From Paenibacillus pinisoli (GTDB lineage Bacteria; Bacillota; Bacilli; Paenibacillales; Paenibacillaceae): a DNA stretch of 64,000 nucleotides. The stretch spans positions 310,001 to 374,000 of the forward strand of contig NZ_QXQB01000001.1 in assembly GCF_003605435.1 (NCBI RefSeq). The letters are read 5' to 3'. Below the pieces are notes generated by a model. The model was not told where the DNA came from, made no database searches, and saw nothing but the letters and a program-made list of their open reading frames with translations. The position numbers were made by a program, and so were the translations under genes. This document shows positions 44,042 to 53,235 of this stretch, in pieces (within the stretch, counting starts at the first letter, position 1; every line of letters starts with the position of its first letter).

Positions 44042-44632
44042 TCAGGAATGCCGCTCAATCAGCAGAGGCTGCAGCTGCTTGCCTTGCAGAGCCGCTTCGC
44101 ATGCTTCCATAACAAGATCCATTCTAGCAACCAAGGAGTTCGGCTTCTGGATCGGATTGTCTTGACCGAAGGGTACAAAGTAAATATGTTTAGCCACTAG
44201 CAGCTTTGCTATGTTAGCGGCGTTAAGCCCAAGTCCGTCATTGGTCGAAATCGCGAGCACGACCGGCCGGCTGTTGCGCATTTGCGCCTTGGCCGCCATT
44301 AGCACCGCACTGTCGGTAATCGCATTCGCCAGCCTGCTTGTCGTATTGCCCGTACATGGAGCAATGACAAGCACATCCAGCAGCTTCGAAGGACCGAGCG
44401 GCTCTGCCTGCACGATTGTCGAAATAATCTCATTGCCTGTAATGCCGGTAAGCTGTTCCTGCCATTCCCTCGCTGTGCCGAATCTGGTGTCTGTCGTAAT
44501 CAGCGTATTCGAGACGATCGGCACTACGTTCGCGCCCGCATCGACAAACCGCTTGATCTCCGGCATCACTTCGGCAAATGTGCAATGGGAACCCGAGAGA
44601 GCATAGCCGACCGTAATTCCATTCCAATTCAT
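44042..44632 (-). CDS. dpaB: Dipicolinate synthase subunit B
   Basis: A 196-residue flavoprotein (SpoVFB) with a Rossmann-like flavodoxin-type fold (GITVGYALSGSHCTFAEVMPEI; VLVIAPCTGNTTSRLANAITDS). With DpaA it makes dipicolinic acid, the calcium chelator that dehydrates and stabilises the spore core; it acts in the mother cell. It overlaps dpaA by 4 nt and has GGGGGAATGG upstream. asd, dpaB's usual neighbour, is missing downstream. Confidence 0.96.
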   Translation of the reverse strand: MNWNGITVGYALSGSHCTFAEVMPEIKRFVDAGANVVPIVSNTLITTDTRFGTAREWQEQLTGITGNEIISTIVQAEPLGPSKLLDVLVIAPCTGNTTSRLANAITDSAVLMAAKAQMRNSRPVVLAISTNDGLGLNAANIAKLLVAKHIYFVPFGQDNPIQKPNSLVARMDLVMEACEAALQGKQLQPLLIERHS

Positions 44633-45528
44633 ATCCCATTCCCCCGCTTAATCGTATCGTCCGTAATCAACTGACTGAGGCAATCCGCTATGATGCGTCC
44701 AGCTGTCTTAGGAGCCACGATACCGGGTAGTCCGGGTGCAAGCATCGCTTTAATTCCCCGCTTCTCCGCGAAACGAAAATCAGTTCCGCCGGGCTTCGAC
44801 GCAAGGTCGATAATGACCGCACGGGATGGTAAATTTGCGATAATTTGCGCTGTGACTATCATAGTCGGAATTGTATTAAAAAGCAAGTCGATATTGCCCA
44901 CATTTTGCAGCAAACTGCCCATGTAGAAAGGCTCGAAGCCCATCTCGGATGCCCGTGCAAAATGCTCCGAACGCCTGACGCCAACCTTCACCCTCGCCCC
45001 TAATCCTTGAAGCGTTCTGGCCATGGTGAATCCTGTCCGCCCGAAGCCGAGCACCATCGAATTCGACCCGTGTATCGTAATATCGGTATGCTGGATCGCC
45101 ATCATCAAGGCGCCTTCCGCCGTAGGTATGGAATTATAGATCGCCACATCATCGCGGTCGAACAGCTCCACCAAGGCTAGGCCACGCGTCTCGCATAGTC
45201 CGCGCAAATAGGGCTTTGCCATACCTGTATAGACGGTGCAATGCTGCGGCAGTCTCGCAAAATGCGCATCCGTCAGCTTCATCTCGCGATCGCTGAATAC
45301 GGCATGGATCAATCCCTGGTCGTCTGTCCCGACCGCTGGCAGCAGCAAAGCATCCACGCCCTCGAACAGAGTTTCATCGAACTCTGCATGCACGGCTCCG
45401 TCAAGCGGGGAATGCAATCCGTCAAATCCGCATACGGTGACGGAGGCATCCAGCTCGCTCAGCTTGCGGATCACTTCAAGCTGTCTCGCATCGCCGCCAA
45501 GCAGCAGCACTTGAACGCCAGTTAACAT
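44629..45528 (-). CDS. dpaA: Dipicolinate synthase subunit A
   Basis: A 299-residue NAD(P)-binding dehydrogenase-like protein (SpoVFA). An N-terminal domain (VLLLGGDARQLEVIRKLSELDASVTVCGFD) is followed by a Rossmann domain (NSMVLGFGRTGFTMARTLQGLGARVKVGVR, about 155-185). It catalyses the NAD(P)H step from the DapA product toward dipicolinate. GAAGGGAG precedes the ATG, and a SigK promoter lies upstream. Confidence 0.96.
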   Translation of the reverse strand: MLTGVQVLLLGGDARQLEVIRKLSELDASVTVCGFDGLHSPLDGAVHAEFDETLFEGVDALLLPAVGTDDQGLIHAVFSDREMKLTDAHFARLPQHCTVYTGMAKPYLRGLCETRGLALVELFDRDDVAIYNSIPTAEGALMMAIQHTDITIHGSNSMVLGFGRTGFTMARTLQGLGARVKVGVRRSEHFARASEMGFEPFYMGSLLQNVGNIDLLFNTIPTMIVTAQIIANLPSRAVIIDLASKPGGTDFRFAEKRGIKAMLAPGLPGIVAPKTAGRIIADCLSQLITDDTIKRGNGI

Positions 45529-45563
45529 CGGGCTTCACTCCCTTCTGGCAAATAGATATAGAC

Positions 45564-45592
45564 TATCGTATGCTTGCGCCCAAAAGGGGGTG
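45564..45592 (-). promoter_or_regulatory. SigK (late mother-cell) promoter of dpaAB
   Basis: CAC (-35), 17 bp, CATACGATA (-10) on the minus strand matches the SigK consensus (AC, 16-17, CATAnnnTA), ~36 bp before dpaA. B. subtilis spoVF is transcribed by SigK. Confidence 0.82.
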
Positions 45593-45602
45593 AAAAAACA
45601 TT

Positions 45603-45637
45603 AAAAAAAGATCGGAGCGTATCATCGCTCCGATCTT
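45603..45637 (-). terminator. Terminator after dut
   Basis: A perfect 12-bp stem AAGATCGGAGCG / CGCTCCGATCTT, 6-nt loop, T7 tail on the minus strand. It isolates dpaAB from the upstream cluster. Confidence 0.93.
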
Positions 45638-45651
45638 CATACCCTGTTATA

Positions 45652-46098
45652 TTATTTCACGCCGGTATGCCCGAACCCGCCAGCGCCGCGCACTGTATCA
45701 GGCAATTCAGCCGCTTCTTCGATCACAACGGCAGGCACTTCCTGGAACACCATCTGCGCAATACGCTCGCCGCGCACAATGGTGAACGGCTCCTGGCCCA
45801 GATTGACGAGCAGCACCTTCACCTCGCCGCGATAATCCGCATCAATCGTTCCCGGCGAATTCAGGCATGTAATGCCATGCTTGTAAGCAAGTCCGCTTCT
45901 CGGGCGAATCTGCGCCTCAAGCTCCTTTGGCATTGCCATCGCGAATCCGGTCGGTACCAGCGTCCGCTCTCCAGGCCCCAGAACTAGCGGCTCTCCTACC
46001 GCTGCCTGCAGGTCAAAGCCCGCTGCCCACTCCGACATTTTGCGCGGTATAGCGATATCGTTATTGCCTTCCAATCGTTTAAACAGTACCTGATACAT
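45652..46098 (-). CDS. dut: dUTP diphosphatase
   Basis: A 148-residue trimeric-type dUTPase that hydrolyses dUTP to dUMP and keeps uracil out of DNA. All five motifs are visible: [40 protein letters not shown] and the P-loop-like [10 protein letters not shown] (the usual Ser is His). ATG 46098 has AGGAGGGA upstream and overlaps the M16 peptidase gene by 20 nt. B. subtilis has ymxH at this position. Confidence 0.95.
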   Translation of the reverse strand: MYQVLFKRLEGNNDIAIPRKMSEWAAGFDLQAAVGEPLVLGPGERTLVPTGFAMAMPKELEAQIRPRSGLAYKHGITCLNSPGTIDADYRGEVKVLLVNLGQEPFTIVRGERIAQMVFQEVPAVVIEEAAELPDTVRGAGGFGHTGVK

Positions 46099-47344
46099 AC
46101 TGGTCCCTCCTAAGCTTCGACGCATCCTTGTCATTCGTTCCGACCATCGCCACCGCGAACGGAACGGCAAGCATCTTCCTCGTGACGTCTTGTATATCTT
46201 CCATCGTTACATTATCGATTCGCTTCAGCAATTCGTCAAGCGTATAATGCTGCCCTAGCATCAGCTCGTTTTTGCCAATCCGGTTCATCCGGCTGCTTGT
46301 GCTCTCCAGGCTCAGAATGAGCGAGCCCTTCAGCTGCTCCTTCCCGCGGTGAAGCTCATCCTCGGCCAGTCCCTTGACGGACAGCTCATGAATTTGCTCC
46401 AGTGTCAAATCCAGCACATCCTTGGTCTGCTTTGGAGCCGTGCCCGCGTATACAGTGAACAAGCCGGAGTCCGCATAGCCCATATGATAGGAATAGACAG
46501 AGTAAGCGAGACCCCGCTTCTCTCTGATCTCCTGGAACAACCGCGAGCTCATACCTCCACCCAGCGCATTATTAAGCAAAATCATGGCGTATAGCTGTTT
46601 ATCCTTGTTCGATAATCCAGGGAAGGTCATGCAAATATGGTTCTGCTCTGTCTTCTTCTTATAGAAGATGTATTCCCCCTGGAATGTCGCCGCCTCAGGA
46701 GCAGGCGCCTCTGCGTGGTTGGAGAAGCCCCCGAAGTGCAATTCCAGCAGCTCCAGCAGACCTGCCTCCTCGACATTGCCCGCTACGCTCACTACCGTGT
46801 TTTCTATCGTATAACGTTCCTTCATATAATTCTTAAGCGTATCCGATCCCATCGCTTCCAGACGATCCTTGATGCCCAAGATGGAATAAGCGAGCGGATG
46901 GTCGCCGTACGAAGCGCGGGAGGCCTCATCATGCACCTTGTCATCCGGTGTATCTTCGTACATCGCGATTTCTTCCAAAATCACGTTTTTCTCCTTCGCC
47001 AGCTCTCCCTCATCGAATTGGGAGTTGAAGAACATATCGGACAAAGCGTCCACCGCAAGCGGCAGATGCTCGTCAAGCACTTTTGCAAAATAACAGGTAT
47101 ATTCCTTCGCTGTAAAAGCATTCACATTGCCGCCGATACCGTCGAACAGATCGGCAATATCTTTGGCCGTGCGCTTCTCCGTCCCTTTGAACAGCATGTG
47201 CTCAATAAAATGAGAGATGCCGTTGTTGTCCTTCGTTTCATTGCGCGAGCCGGTCTTCACCCAGATGCCGAATGAAACTGAGCGCACCGTCGGTATGTAT
47301 TCCACTACAACGCGCAGTCCGTTGCTAAGCGTATATTTGTTCAC
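46079..47344 (-). CDS. mlpA: M16-family zinc peptidase (MlpA/YmxG)
   Basis: A 421-residue single-chain M16 peptidase. HxxEH is intact ([17 protein letters not shown], about 45-60), with the distal Glu in [21 protein letters not shown] and a C-terminal [22 protein letters not shown] region (as [17 protein letters not shown]). B. subtilis MlpA at this locus affects extracellular protease production. It starts at GTG 47344 behind AGGAGGGC; a shortened dapA-type repeat precedes it. Confidence 0.93.
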   Translation of the reverse strand: MNKYTLSNGLRVVVEYIPTVRSVSFGIWVKTGSRNETKDNNGISHFIEHMLFKGTEKRTAKDIADLFDGIGGNVNAFTAKEYTCYFAKVLDEHLPLAVDALSDMFFNSQFDEGELAKEKNVILEEIAMYEDTPDDKVHDEASRASYGDHPLAYSILGIKDRLEAMGSDTLKNYMKERYTIENTVVSVAGNVEEAGLLELLELHFGGFSNHAEAPAPEAATFQGEYIFYKKKTEQNHICMTFPGLSNKDKQLYAMILLNNALGGGMSSRLFQEIREKRGLAYSVYSYHMGYADSGLFTVYAGTAPKQTKDVLDLTLEQIHELSVKGLAEDELHRGKEQLKGSLILSLESTSSRMNRIGKNELMLGQHYTLDELLKRIDNVTMEDIQDVTRKMLAVPFAVAMVGTNDKDASKLRRDQYVSGTV

Positions 47345-47355
47345 TGTTGCCCTCC

Positions 47356-47379
47356 TAAAAGTGACTTACTTCGCAAGCA
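47356..47379 (-). repeat. Shortened copy of dapA-leader repeat before mlpA
   Basis: GAAGTAAGTCACTTTTAGGAGG-type sequence on the minus strand resembles repeat unit 1 of the dapA leader, with the internal hairpin loop deleted. It sits in the same position relative to the AGGAGG. Confidence 0.55.
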
Positions 47380-47409
47380 TGATCCTCCAACATGAATGAT
47401 ACCACTATA

Positions 47410-48414
47410 TCAAAATACGTTCGCTCCCTCAACACGCGGAATGACCCGATCGGATGATAATGTCTCGCTAACCGTTCCAATCGCGTAGCCTTTGGCGAAT
47501 GCGCTGTCGATCATGCCGGCGAGCGCATCGCGGGTGGTTGCCGTCGGATGCATCAGGATGAGCGCTCCCGGCTCCAGCTTCGACGCTATTTTTCGAATGA
47601 CCGCATCCGCCGGAGGCTTCCGCCAATCTACCGTATCAATCGTCCACATCACGGTTCCAAGCCCTTGGTCTCTTGCAATCTGAACCGTAGCGGCATTGTA
47701 GGAACCCGAGGGGGGAGCGAACCATTTGTTTTCGACTTGCAGCAGCTCCTTCAGAAGCTGTTCCGTTTTTGCGATCTGATTGTATTGCTCCGACCGGCTT
47801 AACATCTTCATATCCGGATGGGAGTAGGCATGATTGGACATTTCATGTCCGGCCTCCTGAATCTTCCTCGCGATATCCACATTTTTCTTCAGCCAGCTGC
47901 CATCCAGGAAAAATGTCGCCTTCACGCCCTTATCCTGAAGCGTCTTCAGGATGGGATCAATATATTCATTGCCCCATGCCACATTGATCATGAGGGATAT
48001 CATCTTTTTCTCCGGATTTCCCCGGTAGACCGGCTGCGGTCCTAGCTGGGCGAGCTGAATCTTCGGCTGGATCTCTTTGTATTGATAAGGGATCGGACTG
48101 TTGCGCGGCGCCTTGAGCGCTGCCTCGTACGTCTTCTCGATATCAATGTCCAGACCGTTATAACCTGGAATGGCATACCATATCCGGTCCAGCCTCGCAT
48201 CGATCGGCGCGATCCTCTTCGTCTCTGCCTCCGCTACAATGGCTTGATAGAGCTCGCTCTTCTCTTCCTCCGAATAGCTTGGCTGCCCAATTGCCTGCAC
48301 GGCATCGCCCGCCTTTACAGTGGCGATGAAGGACGCAATATCCCCGTTCATTTTTACGAAAACGAGTATCATCAGCATACTCGCCGCAATGGCGGCGGCT
48401 TTCTTCAGCTGCAT
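47410..48414 (-). CDS. ylxY: Polysaccharide deacetylase-like YlxY, NodB motif 1 degenerate
   Basis: A 334-residue exported protein: signal anchor (about 5-22), then a NodB-like domain in the C-terminal half. Motif 2 (NHAYSHPDM) and later motifs (WFAPPSGSYN, MWTIDTVDWRKP, LILMHP) are present. Motif 1, normally TFDDGP with the catalytic base Asp, reads INVAWGNEY, so deacetylase activity is doubtful. B. subtilis ylxY lies between pnp and mlpA as here. GGAGTGGAGG precedes ATG 48414. Confidence 0.9.
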   Translation of the reverse strand: MQLKKAAAIAASMLMILVFVKMNGDIASFIATVKAGDAVQAIGQPSYSEEEKSELYQAIVAEAETKRIAPIDARLDRIWYAIPGYNGLDIDIEKTYEAALKAPRNSPIPYQYKEIQPKIQLAQLGPQPVYRGNPEKKMISLMINVAWGNEYIDPILKTLQDKGVKATFFLDGSWLKKNVDIARKIQEAGHEMSNHAYSHPDMKMLSRSEQYNQIAKTEQLLKELLQVENKWFAPPSGSYNAATVQIARDQGLGTVMWTIDTVDWRKPPADAVIRKIASKLEPGALILMHPTATTRDALAGMIDSAFAKGYAIGTVSETLSSDRVIPRVEGANVF

Positions 48415-48521
48415 ATCCTCCACTCCATTTCCATCAGTCGCGCGCGGAAGGCTGACGCCAATGCGCTCATGAACCAATGTATGAGCGAGCGGACAAGATT
48501 ATGCTCGTCTCCATAAAAACA

Positions 48522-48550
48522 AAAAAGAGACAGATGGCTCTGACTCTTTG
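48522..48550 (-). terminator. Terminator after pnp
   Basis: AAAGAGTCAGA / TCTGTCTCTTT stem with 4-nt loop and T6 tail on the minus strand. Confidence 0.85.
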
Positions 48551-48590
48551 GCTTATGCTATAGGCTTTGCCGGGGAATTGCCCGCTCGTC

Positions 48591-50693
48591 TTAAGACTGA
48601 GCAGGCGCCTCTGCCGTAAGGATCGCTTTGCGCGACAGGTTGATTCTGCCTTGCTGGTCGATTTCCGTCACCTTCACTGTAATTTGATCGCCAATCTTCA
48701 CGACGTCCTCGCACTTCGCTACGCGCTCAGTGGACAGCTGCGAGATGTGGACAAGACCGTCTTTGTTAGGCAAAATTTCGACGAATACGCCGAATTTCTC
48801 GATACGTTTGACCGTTCCGAGATAGATCTCGCCAACGACGACTTCCTTCACGATGCCTTCGATAATCGCTTTGGCCTTTTGGTTCATCTCTTCGTTCGAA
48901 GAAGCAATGAATACCATGCCGTCTTGCTCGATATCGATTTTTACGCCGGTTTCTTCAATAATTTTGTTGATGATTTTGCCGCCTGCGCCGATAACGTCAC
49001 GGATTTTGTCCGGGTTGATGCGAAGCGTCAAAATTTTAGGCGCATACTTGGACAGGTTTGTACGCGGCGCGGACATCACTTCAAGCATTTTGCCCAAAAT
49101 GTGCATGCGTCCTTGGCGCGCCTGCTCCAAAGCTTGCTCCAGAATGCTGCGGTCGATGCCGTCGATCTTGATGTCCATCTGAATCGCCGTTACGCCTTCT
49201 GCTGTACCTGCAACCTTGAAGTCCATGTCTCCCAGATGATCTTCCATGCCTTGAATGTCAGACAGGATGGAGAAATGGTCGCCGTCCTTGATCAGACCCA
49301 TCGCAATACCTGCAACCGGCGCTTTGATCGGTACGCCCGCATCCATCATAGCCAGTGTGCTTGCGCAGATACTAGCCTGCGAAGTGGAGCCGTTCGATTC
49401 CAGAACCTCGGATACGAGGCGGATGGTGTACGGGAATTCCGCTTCGGAAGGAATAACCTTCGACAATGCGCGTTCGCCTAGCGCGCCGTGACCGATCTCC
49501 CTGCGGCCTGGAGGGCGCAATGGACGAGCCTCGCCTACGCTGAACGGCGGGAAGTTGTAGTGATGCATGAAGCGCTTTGTTTCTTCCGGCGAGATGCCGT
49601 CAAGAATTTGCACGTCGCCCATAGCTCCAAGCGTACAAATGCTGAGCGCTTGCGTCTGGCCGCGCGTGAACAAGCCGGAGCCGTGTGTACGAGGCAGCAG
49701 CGCGACATCGCATTCGATTGGACGGATTTCATCCAATCCGCGGCCGTCTGGACGCACTTTGTCATGCGTGATCAAGCGGCGCACTTCTTCCTTCACGATA
49801 TCGTAAAGCACTTCTTTCACATCAGCCAGCAGCTCTGGCGTCTCCGCATATTGCGCCTCGAAATGAGCAACCGTATCGGCGTTCACCGCATCGATCGCTT
49901 CCTGACGCGCATGCTTCTCGGCGATCTTGATCGCTTCAACCAGACGAGCGGACGCGAATGCGCGTACATCGCTGTTAACATCCCCGTTAACTGTATGTAG
50001 CTTCACTGCCATTTTCTCTTTGCCTGCAAGAGCATGCAGCTCTTCGATCTTCGAGACAATGGATTTGATTTCGTTATGGCCGAACATGATCGCCTCGAGC
50101 ATAACTTCTTCCGATACCTCGTTCGCTTCCGCTTCTACCATCATAATGGCATCCTTGGTGCCTGCGACTACGACGAAAATATCTGTCTCCTGCTCTTGCG
50201 CCACAGTCGGGTTAATAACGTACTGGCCGTTAATGCGGCCAACGACTACACCGCCGATTGGTCCGTTGAACGGCACATCGGAAATCGACAGCGCTGCGGA
50301 AGTTCCGATCATCGCCGCGATTTCAGGCGAGCAATCTTGATCCACGCTCATTACGATATTCGCAATTTGCACGTCATTGCGGAAGCCATCAGGGAACAGC
50401 GGGCGAATCGGACGGTCCGTCAATCGGCTCGACAAAATCGCTTTTTCGCTTGGTCTTCCTTCGCGCTTAATAAATCCGCCTGGGATTTTGCCTACGGCAT
50501 ACAAGCGCTCCTCATAGTTCACCGTCAACGGGAAGAAATCCAAATCCTTCGGTTCCGTTGAAGCGGTGACCGTACACAGAATTACCGTCTCGCCATAGCG
50601 GACCGTAACTGCCGCATTGGCTTGCTTCGCCAGTCGTCCTGTTTCCAGAACGAGCGGCCTGCCGCCTAGCGTCATTTCAATACGTTGAAGCAT
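48591..50693 (-). CDS. pnp: Polyribonucleotide nucleotidyltransferase (PNPase)
   Basis: A 700-residue phosphorolytic 3'-5' exoribonuclease. Two RNase PH domains (second with [23 protein letters not shown]), an alpha linker, a KH domain ([25 protein letters not shown], about 560-585) and an S1 domain ([28 protein letters not shown]) are complete. ATG 50693 has AGGAGG seven nt upstream; a TTG one codon earlier is possible. It follows rpsO as in most bacteria, with a terminator hairpin between. Confidence 0.98.
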   Translation of the reverse strand: MLQRIEMTLGGRPLVLETGRLAKQANAAVTVRYGETVILCTVTASTEPKDLDFFPLTVNYEERLYAVGKIPGGFIKREGRPSEKAILSSRLTDRPIRPLFPDGFRNDVQIANIVMSVDQDCSPEIAAMIGTSAALSISDVPFNGPIGGVVVGRINGQYVINPTVAQEQETDIFVVVAGTKDAIMMVEAEANEVSEEVMLEAIMFGHNEIKSIVSKIEELHALAGKEKMAVKLHTVNGDVNSDVRAFASARLVEAIKIAEKHARQEAIDAVNADTVAHFEAQYAETPELLADVKEVLYDIVKEEVRRLITHDKVRPDGRGLDEIRPIECDVALLPRTHGSGLFTRGQTQALSICTLGAMGDVQILDGISPEETKRFMHHYNFPPFSVGEARPLRPPGRREIGHGALGERALSKVIPSEAEFPYTIRLVSEVLESNGSTSQASICASTLAMMDAGVPIKAPVAGIAMGLIKDGDHFSILSDIQGMEDHLGDMDFKVAGTAEGVTAIQMDIKIDGIDRSILEQALEQARQGRMHILGKMLEVMSAPRTNLSKYAPKILTLRINPDKIRDVIGAGGKIINKIIEETGVKIDIEQDGMVFIASSNEEMNQKAKAIIEGIVKEVVVGEIYLGTVKRIEKFGVFVEILPNKDGLVHISQLSTERVAKCEDVVKIGDQITVKVTEIDQQGRINLSRKAILTAEAPAQS

Positions 50694-50717
50694 CAAAGTC
50701 CCTCCTTTTTCCTATTA

Positions 50718-50780
50718 CAAAAAGCAACCCGAACCCCCTGTTCCAGTGATCTGGAGGCTGGGATGAATCAGGTTGCTTTT
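50718..50780 (-). terminator. Hairpin between rpsO and pnp
   Basis: AAAAGCAACC...GGTTGCTTTT long-range stem with inner CCAG/CTGG stems and a T5 tail on the minus strand. Attenuates read-through from rpsO to pnp. Confidence 0.85.
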
Positions 50781-50793
50781 CGTCACGCATGTT

Positions 50794-51063
50794 TTAACGG
50801 CGAAGGCCGAGTTTTTCGATCAATGCGCTGTAACGTCTTACGTCTTTGTTCTTCAAGTAAGCCAAAAGCTTACGGCGTTGACCGACCATCTTCAGCAAGC
50901 CGCGACGGGAATGATGATCCTTCTTGTGCTCGCGCAAGTGTGCAGTCAAGTTAACGATGTTTTCCGTAAGGATAGCGACTTGAACTTCAGGAGAACCCGT
51001 GTCGCTCGCGTGAGTTTTGTGAGTCTCGATCAGCTCTTGTTTACGTTCTTGAGTGATTGCCAT
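50794..51063 (-). CDS. rpsO: 30S ribosomal protein uS15
   Basis: An 89-residue S15, binding the 16S rRNA central domain early in 30S assembly. Conserved core [22 protein letters not shown] and [22 protein letters not shown] are intact. AAGGAGGTG precedes the ATG. Own promoter and a structured leader upstream; pnp follows. Confidence 0.98.
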   Translation of the reverse strand: MAITQERKQELIETHKTHASDTGSPEVQVAILTENIVNLTAHLREHKKDHHSRRGLLKMVGQRRKLLAYLKNKDVRRYSALIEKLGLRR

Positions 51064-51192
51064 CCTTGTTCACCTCCTTATTCGTAATCGCCATTAGCCT
51101 CGCCGCCGACGGTGAGATCGGACAACCAAGCTAAGGTTCAGTATGCGGCGGGCTGCTCGTCCATAGAACCAGCCATATGCCAGCCACAACAT
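51064..51192 (-). promoter_or_regulatory. rpsO leader, probable S15 autoregulatory RNA
   Basis: A ~125-nt leader between the mapped promoter and rpsO can form a TTAGC.../...GCTAA stem enclosing a GC-rich CACCGTCGGCGGCG segment. S15 represses its own mRNA through structured leaders in several bacteria; this one was not matched to a specific known structure. Confidence 0.5.
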
Positions 51193-51197
51193 TCCCA

Positions 51198-51227
51198 AGT
51201 ATAGCATACTTGTTCCTTGTTTGTCGA
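51198..51227 (-). promoter_or_regulatory. rpsO promoter
   Basis: TCGACA, 18 bp, TATACT on the minus strand, just after the ribF stop. Confidence 0.72.
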
Positions 51228-51237
51228 GAAAAGCGCC

Positions 51238-52185
51238 TTATAGTTCTGTAAGCAGCGCTCTGGCCCGATCGGAATCCGCCGCAATCTGAGCGATCAGCTC
51301 TGTAACGGAGCCAAACTTCTTCTCCGGCCGAATGAAATACTGGAATTGGACAGTCATCTCCATGCCGTAAATATCCTCGTCGAAGTCGAACAGATGCGCC
51401 TCCATTACCGGTACAATCTCCGATTTGTTGAAGGTTGGCTTCATGCCGTGATTCAGCACTCCGCCATACGACTTGCCGTCCACCCATGCCGTAATCGCGT
51501 ATACGCCAAGGCTTGGAGAGACGTAAGGGGCCAACAAATCCAAATTAGCGGTCGGGAAGCCGATTGTCCGGCCGCGTCCGTCGCCATGGACGACCGTGCC
51601 GACAACCTCATACGGGCGCCCCAGCAAGGTGCGCGCCATCGCCAGATCGCCCTTCTCCAGCGATTCTCTCGTATACGTGCTGCTCACTTTCTTCCCGTTC
51701 TCGAAGAGCGGCTCCACGATATCGATCGTAAAGTCGCTGCCGCCCAGCTCGCGAAGCATCTCTGCATTGCCAGAGCCCTTGCTGCCGAATGTAAAGTCGA
51801 AGCCGACCACGGCATGCTTGACGCCAAGCGGAACGAGCACATCCGATACGAATTGGGCTGGCGTCAGAGCGGCAAACGTGTGGTCGAACTTCATGACGAA
51901 CACCACGTCTACTCCAAGCTCTTCAAACCGTTTCATCTTGCTCTGCATCGGCGTAAGGCAGCGATAATACTGATCGCCATGACCCAGCACTTCCTTAGGA
52001 TGAGGCGAGAAGGTTAGAACAGCCGACAGCAAGCCTGACTTGCGGGCATGCGCTACAGCTTGCTTTATGACATTCTGGTGACCGCGATGGACACCGTCAA
52101 AGTGGCCCATCGCAATCGCGATCCCTTTGCCTGCGAAGCTCTCGCCAGCTTGGCTCAGGGGATATGATAAAGGAATAATATCCAT
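51238..52185 (-). CDS. ribF: Bifunctional riboflavin kinase / FAD synthetase
   Basis: A 315-residue enzyme making FMN and FAD. The N-terminal FAD-synthetase domain has MGHFDGVHRGHQ (HxGH-type nucleotidyltransferase site) and STYTRESLEKGDL; the C-terminal flavokinase domain has RTIGFPTANLD and GVLNHGMKPTF. ATG 52185 with AGGTG six nt upstream is preferred over 52200. Between truB and rpsO as in Bacillus (ribC). Confidence 0.96.
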   Translation of the reverse strand: MDIIPLSYPLSQAGESFAGKGIAIAMGHFDGVHRGHQNVIKQAVAHARKSGLLSAVLTFSPHPKEVLGHGDQYYRCLTPMQSKMKRFEELGVDVVFVMKFDHTFAALTPAQFVSDVLVPLGVKHAVVGFDFTFGSKGSGNAEMLRELGGSDFTIDIVEPLFENGKKVSSTYTRESLEKGDLAMARTLLGRPYEVVGTVVHGDGRGRTIGFPTANLDLLAPYVSPSLGVYAITAWVDGKSYGGVLNHGMKPTFNKSEIVPVMEAHLFDFDEDIYGMEMTVQFQYFIRPEKKFGSVTELIAQIAADSDRARALLTEL

Positions 52186-52299
52186 CGATGACACCTGCAT
52201 TTCTACATAAACTTTAATGGCTCTTCAGCGGACGGCCATGGCCTTCGCGAAAAGTCCAACCTAAGCGCGGTGAATCCCGGGGTCAATGGTCGTGATGTG

Positions 52300-53232
52300 T
52301 TATGCGTTGCTGGAATCCGAAAAAACTTTGACTGGTCTCACCTGCGAGGTGTCGACATCGACTTGGAATATGCCTAGAAAGTTGCCATTAGCGGAAGTCT
52401 CGTACAGACGTACAAGCTCGCCATGCTTCCACTCGCCGGACTCTGGAGCAGCTTGCGACAGCTTCAGCTTCTGTCCTCGCAGCGCCAGCTGCGCATAGTG
52501 CGGCGCAACGGCGGCATACGGAAGATGTGCAATCGCCCGGTCTGCCGGAATGAGATGCTGCGCAAGCCCGCCGGTTTCCACAAGCTCTGCAATCTGCTCA
52601 AGTGTCAGGCATCCCTCTGCCGTTATCCCGCCGGACATGGTTCTGGTTAGCTTGGCCATCGTCGCGGGAAGCCCCAGCGCTTTTCCGATATCGACGCATA
52701 GCGTACGAATATAGGTCCCTTTGGAGCATACGACGGAAAAGGTAAACTCCGGCTCGTCGCCTGTAAGGTCGGCTTTCAGCAAAGAGATGTCGTGAATCGT
52801 CACTTCTCTTGACTTGCGCTCCACCGTCTTGCCTTCTCTGGCCAGCTCATAGAGTCGCTTGCCGTCTACTTTGACCGCCGAGAACATCGGAGGAACCTGG
52901 CTGATCGTCCCGCGAAACCGCCCCAGCACTTCCTCGATTTGTGATGGAACAAGCGTGCCCACAGGCTTGCGTTCAATAATCTCGCCCGTCAAGTCCTCTG
53001 TATCGGTCGCGATGCCCAGTCTTAGTACGGCTTCATAAGCTTTTGGCCTCTCCTGCACATATTCAACTACTCTTGTGGACCGGCCCAGGCATAGAGGCAA
53101 TACGCCCGTTACCATAGGGTCCAGCGTGCCGGTATGCCCAACCCGCTTCAGCTTAAGGAGCCGTCTGACCTTGGCTACAACATCGTGTGATGTCCAGCCC
53201 TCCGGCTTCCATACGGCCAAAATGCCATCCAT
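52300..53232 (-). CDS. truB: tRNA pseudouridine-55 synthase
   Basis: A 310-residue pseudouridine synthase acting on the T-loop of tRNAs. The catalytic D38 lies in VGHTGTLDPMVTGVLP; KPEGWTSHDVV, the YEAVLRLGIATDTED segment and a C-terminal PUA-like domain (about 240-305) are typical. It starts 3 nt after the end of nrnA. Confidence 0.97.
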   Translation of the reverse strand: MDGILAVWKPEGWTSHDVVAKVRRLLKLKRVGHTGTLDPMVTGVLPLCLGRSTRVVEYVQERPKAYEAVLRLGIATDTEDLTGEIIERKPVGTLVPSQIEEVLGRFRGTISQVPPMFSAVKVDGKRLYELAREGKTVERKSREVTIHDISLLKADLTGDEPEFTFSVVCSKGTYIRTLCVDIGKALGLPATMAKLTRTMSGGITAEGCLTLEQIAELVETGGLAQHLIPADRAIAHLPYAAVAPHYAQLALRGQKLKLSQAAPESGEWKHGELVRLYETSANGNFLGIFQVDVDTSQVRPVKVFSDSSNA

Positions 53233-53235
53233 CCG

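Noticed and set aside
51131..51487. 118-codon frame at the 3' end of ribF and into the rpsO leader
   Set aside because: Overlaps ribF in another frame and the rpsO promoter; no homology recognised.
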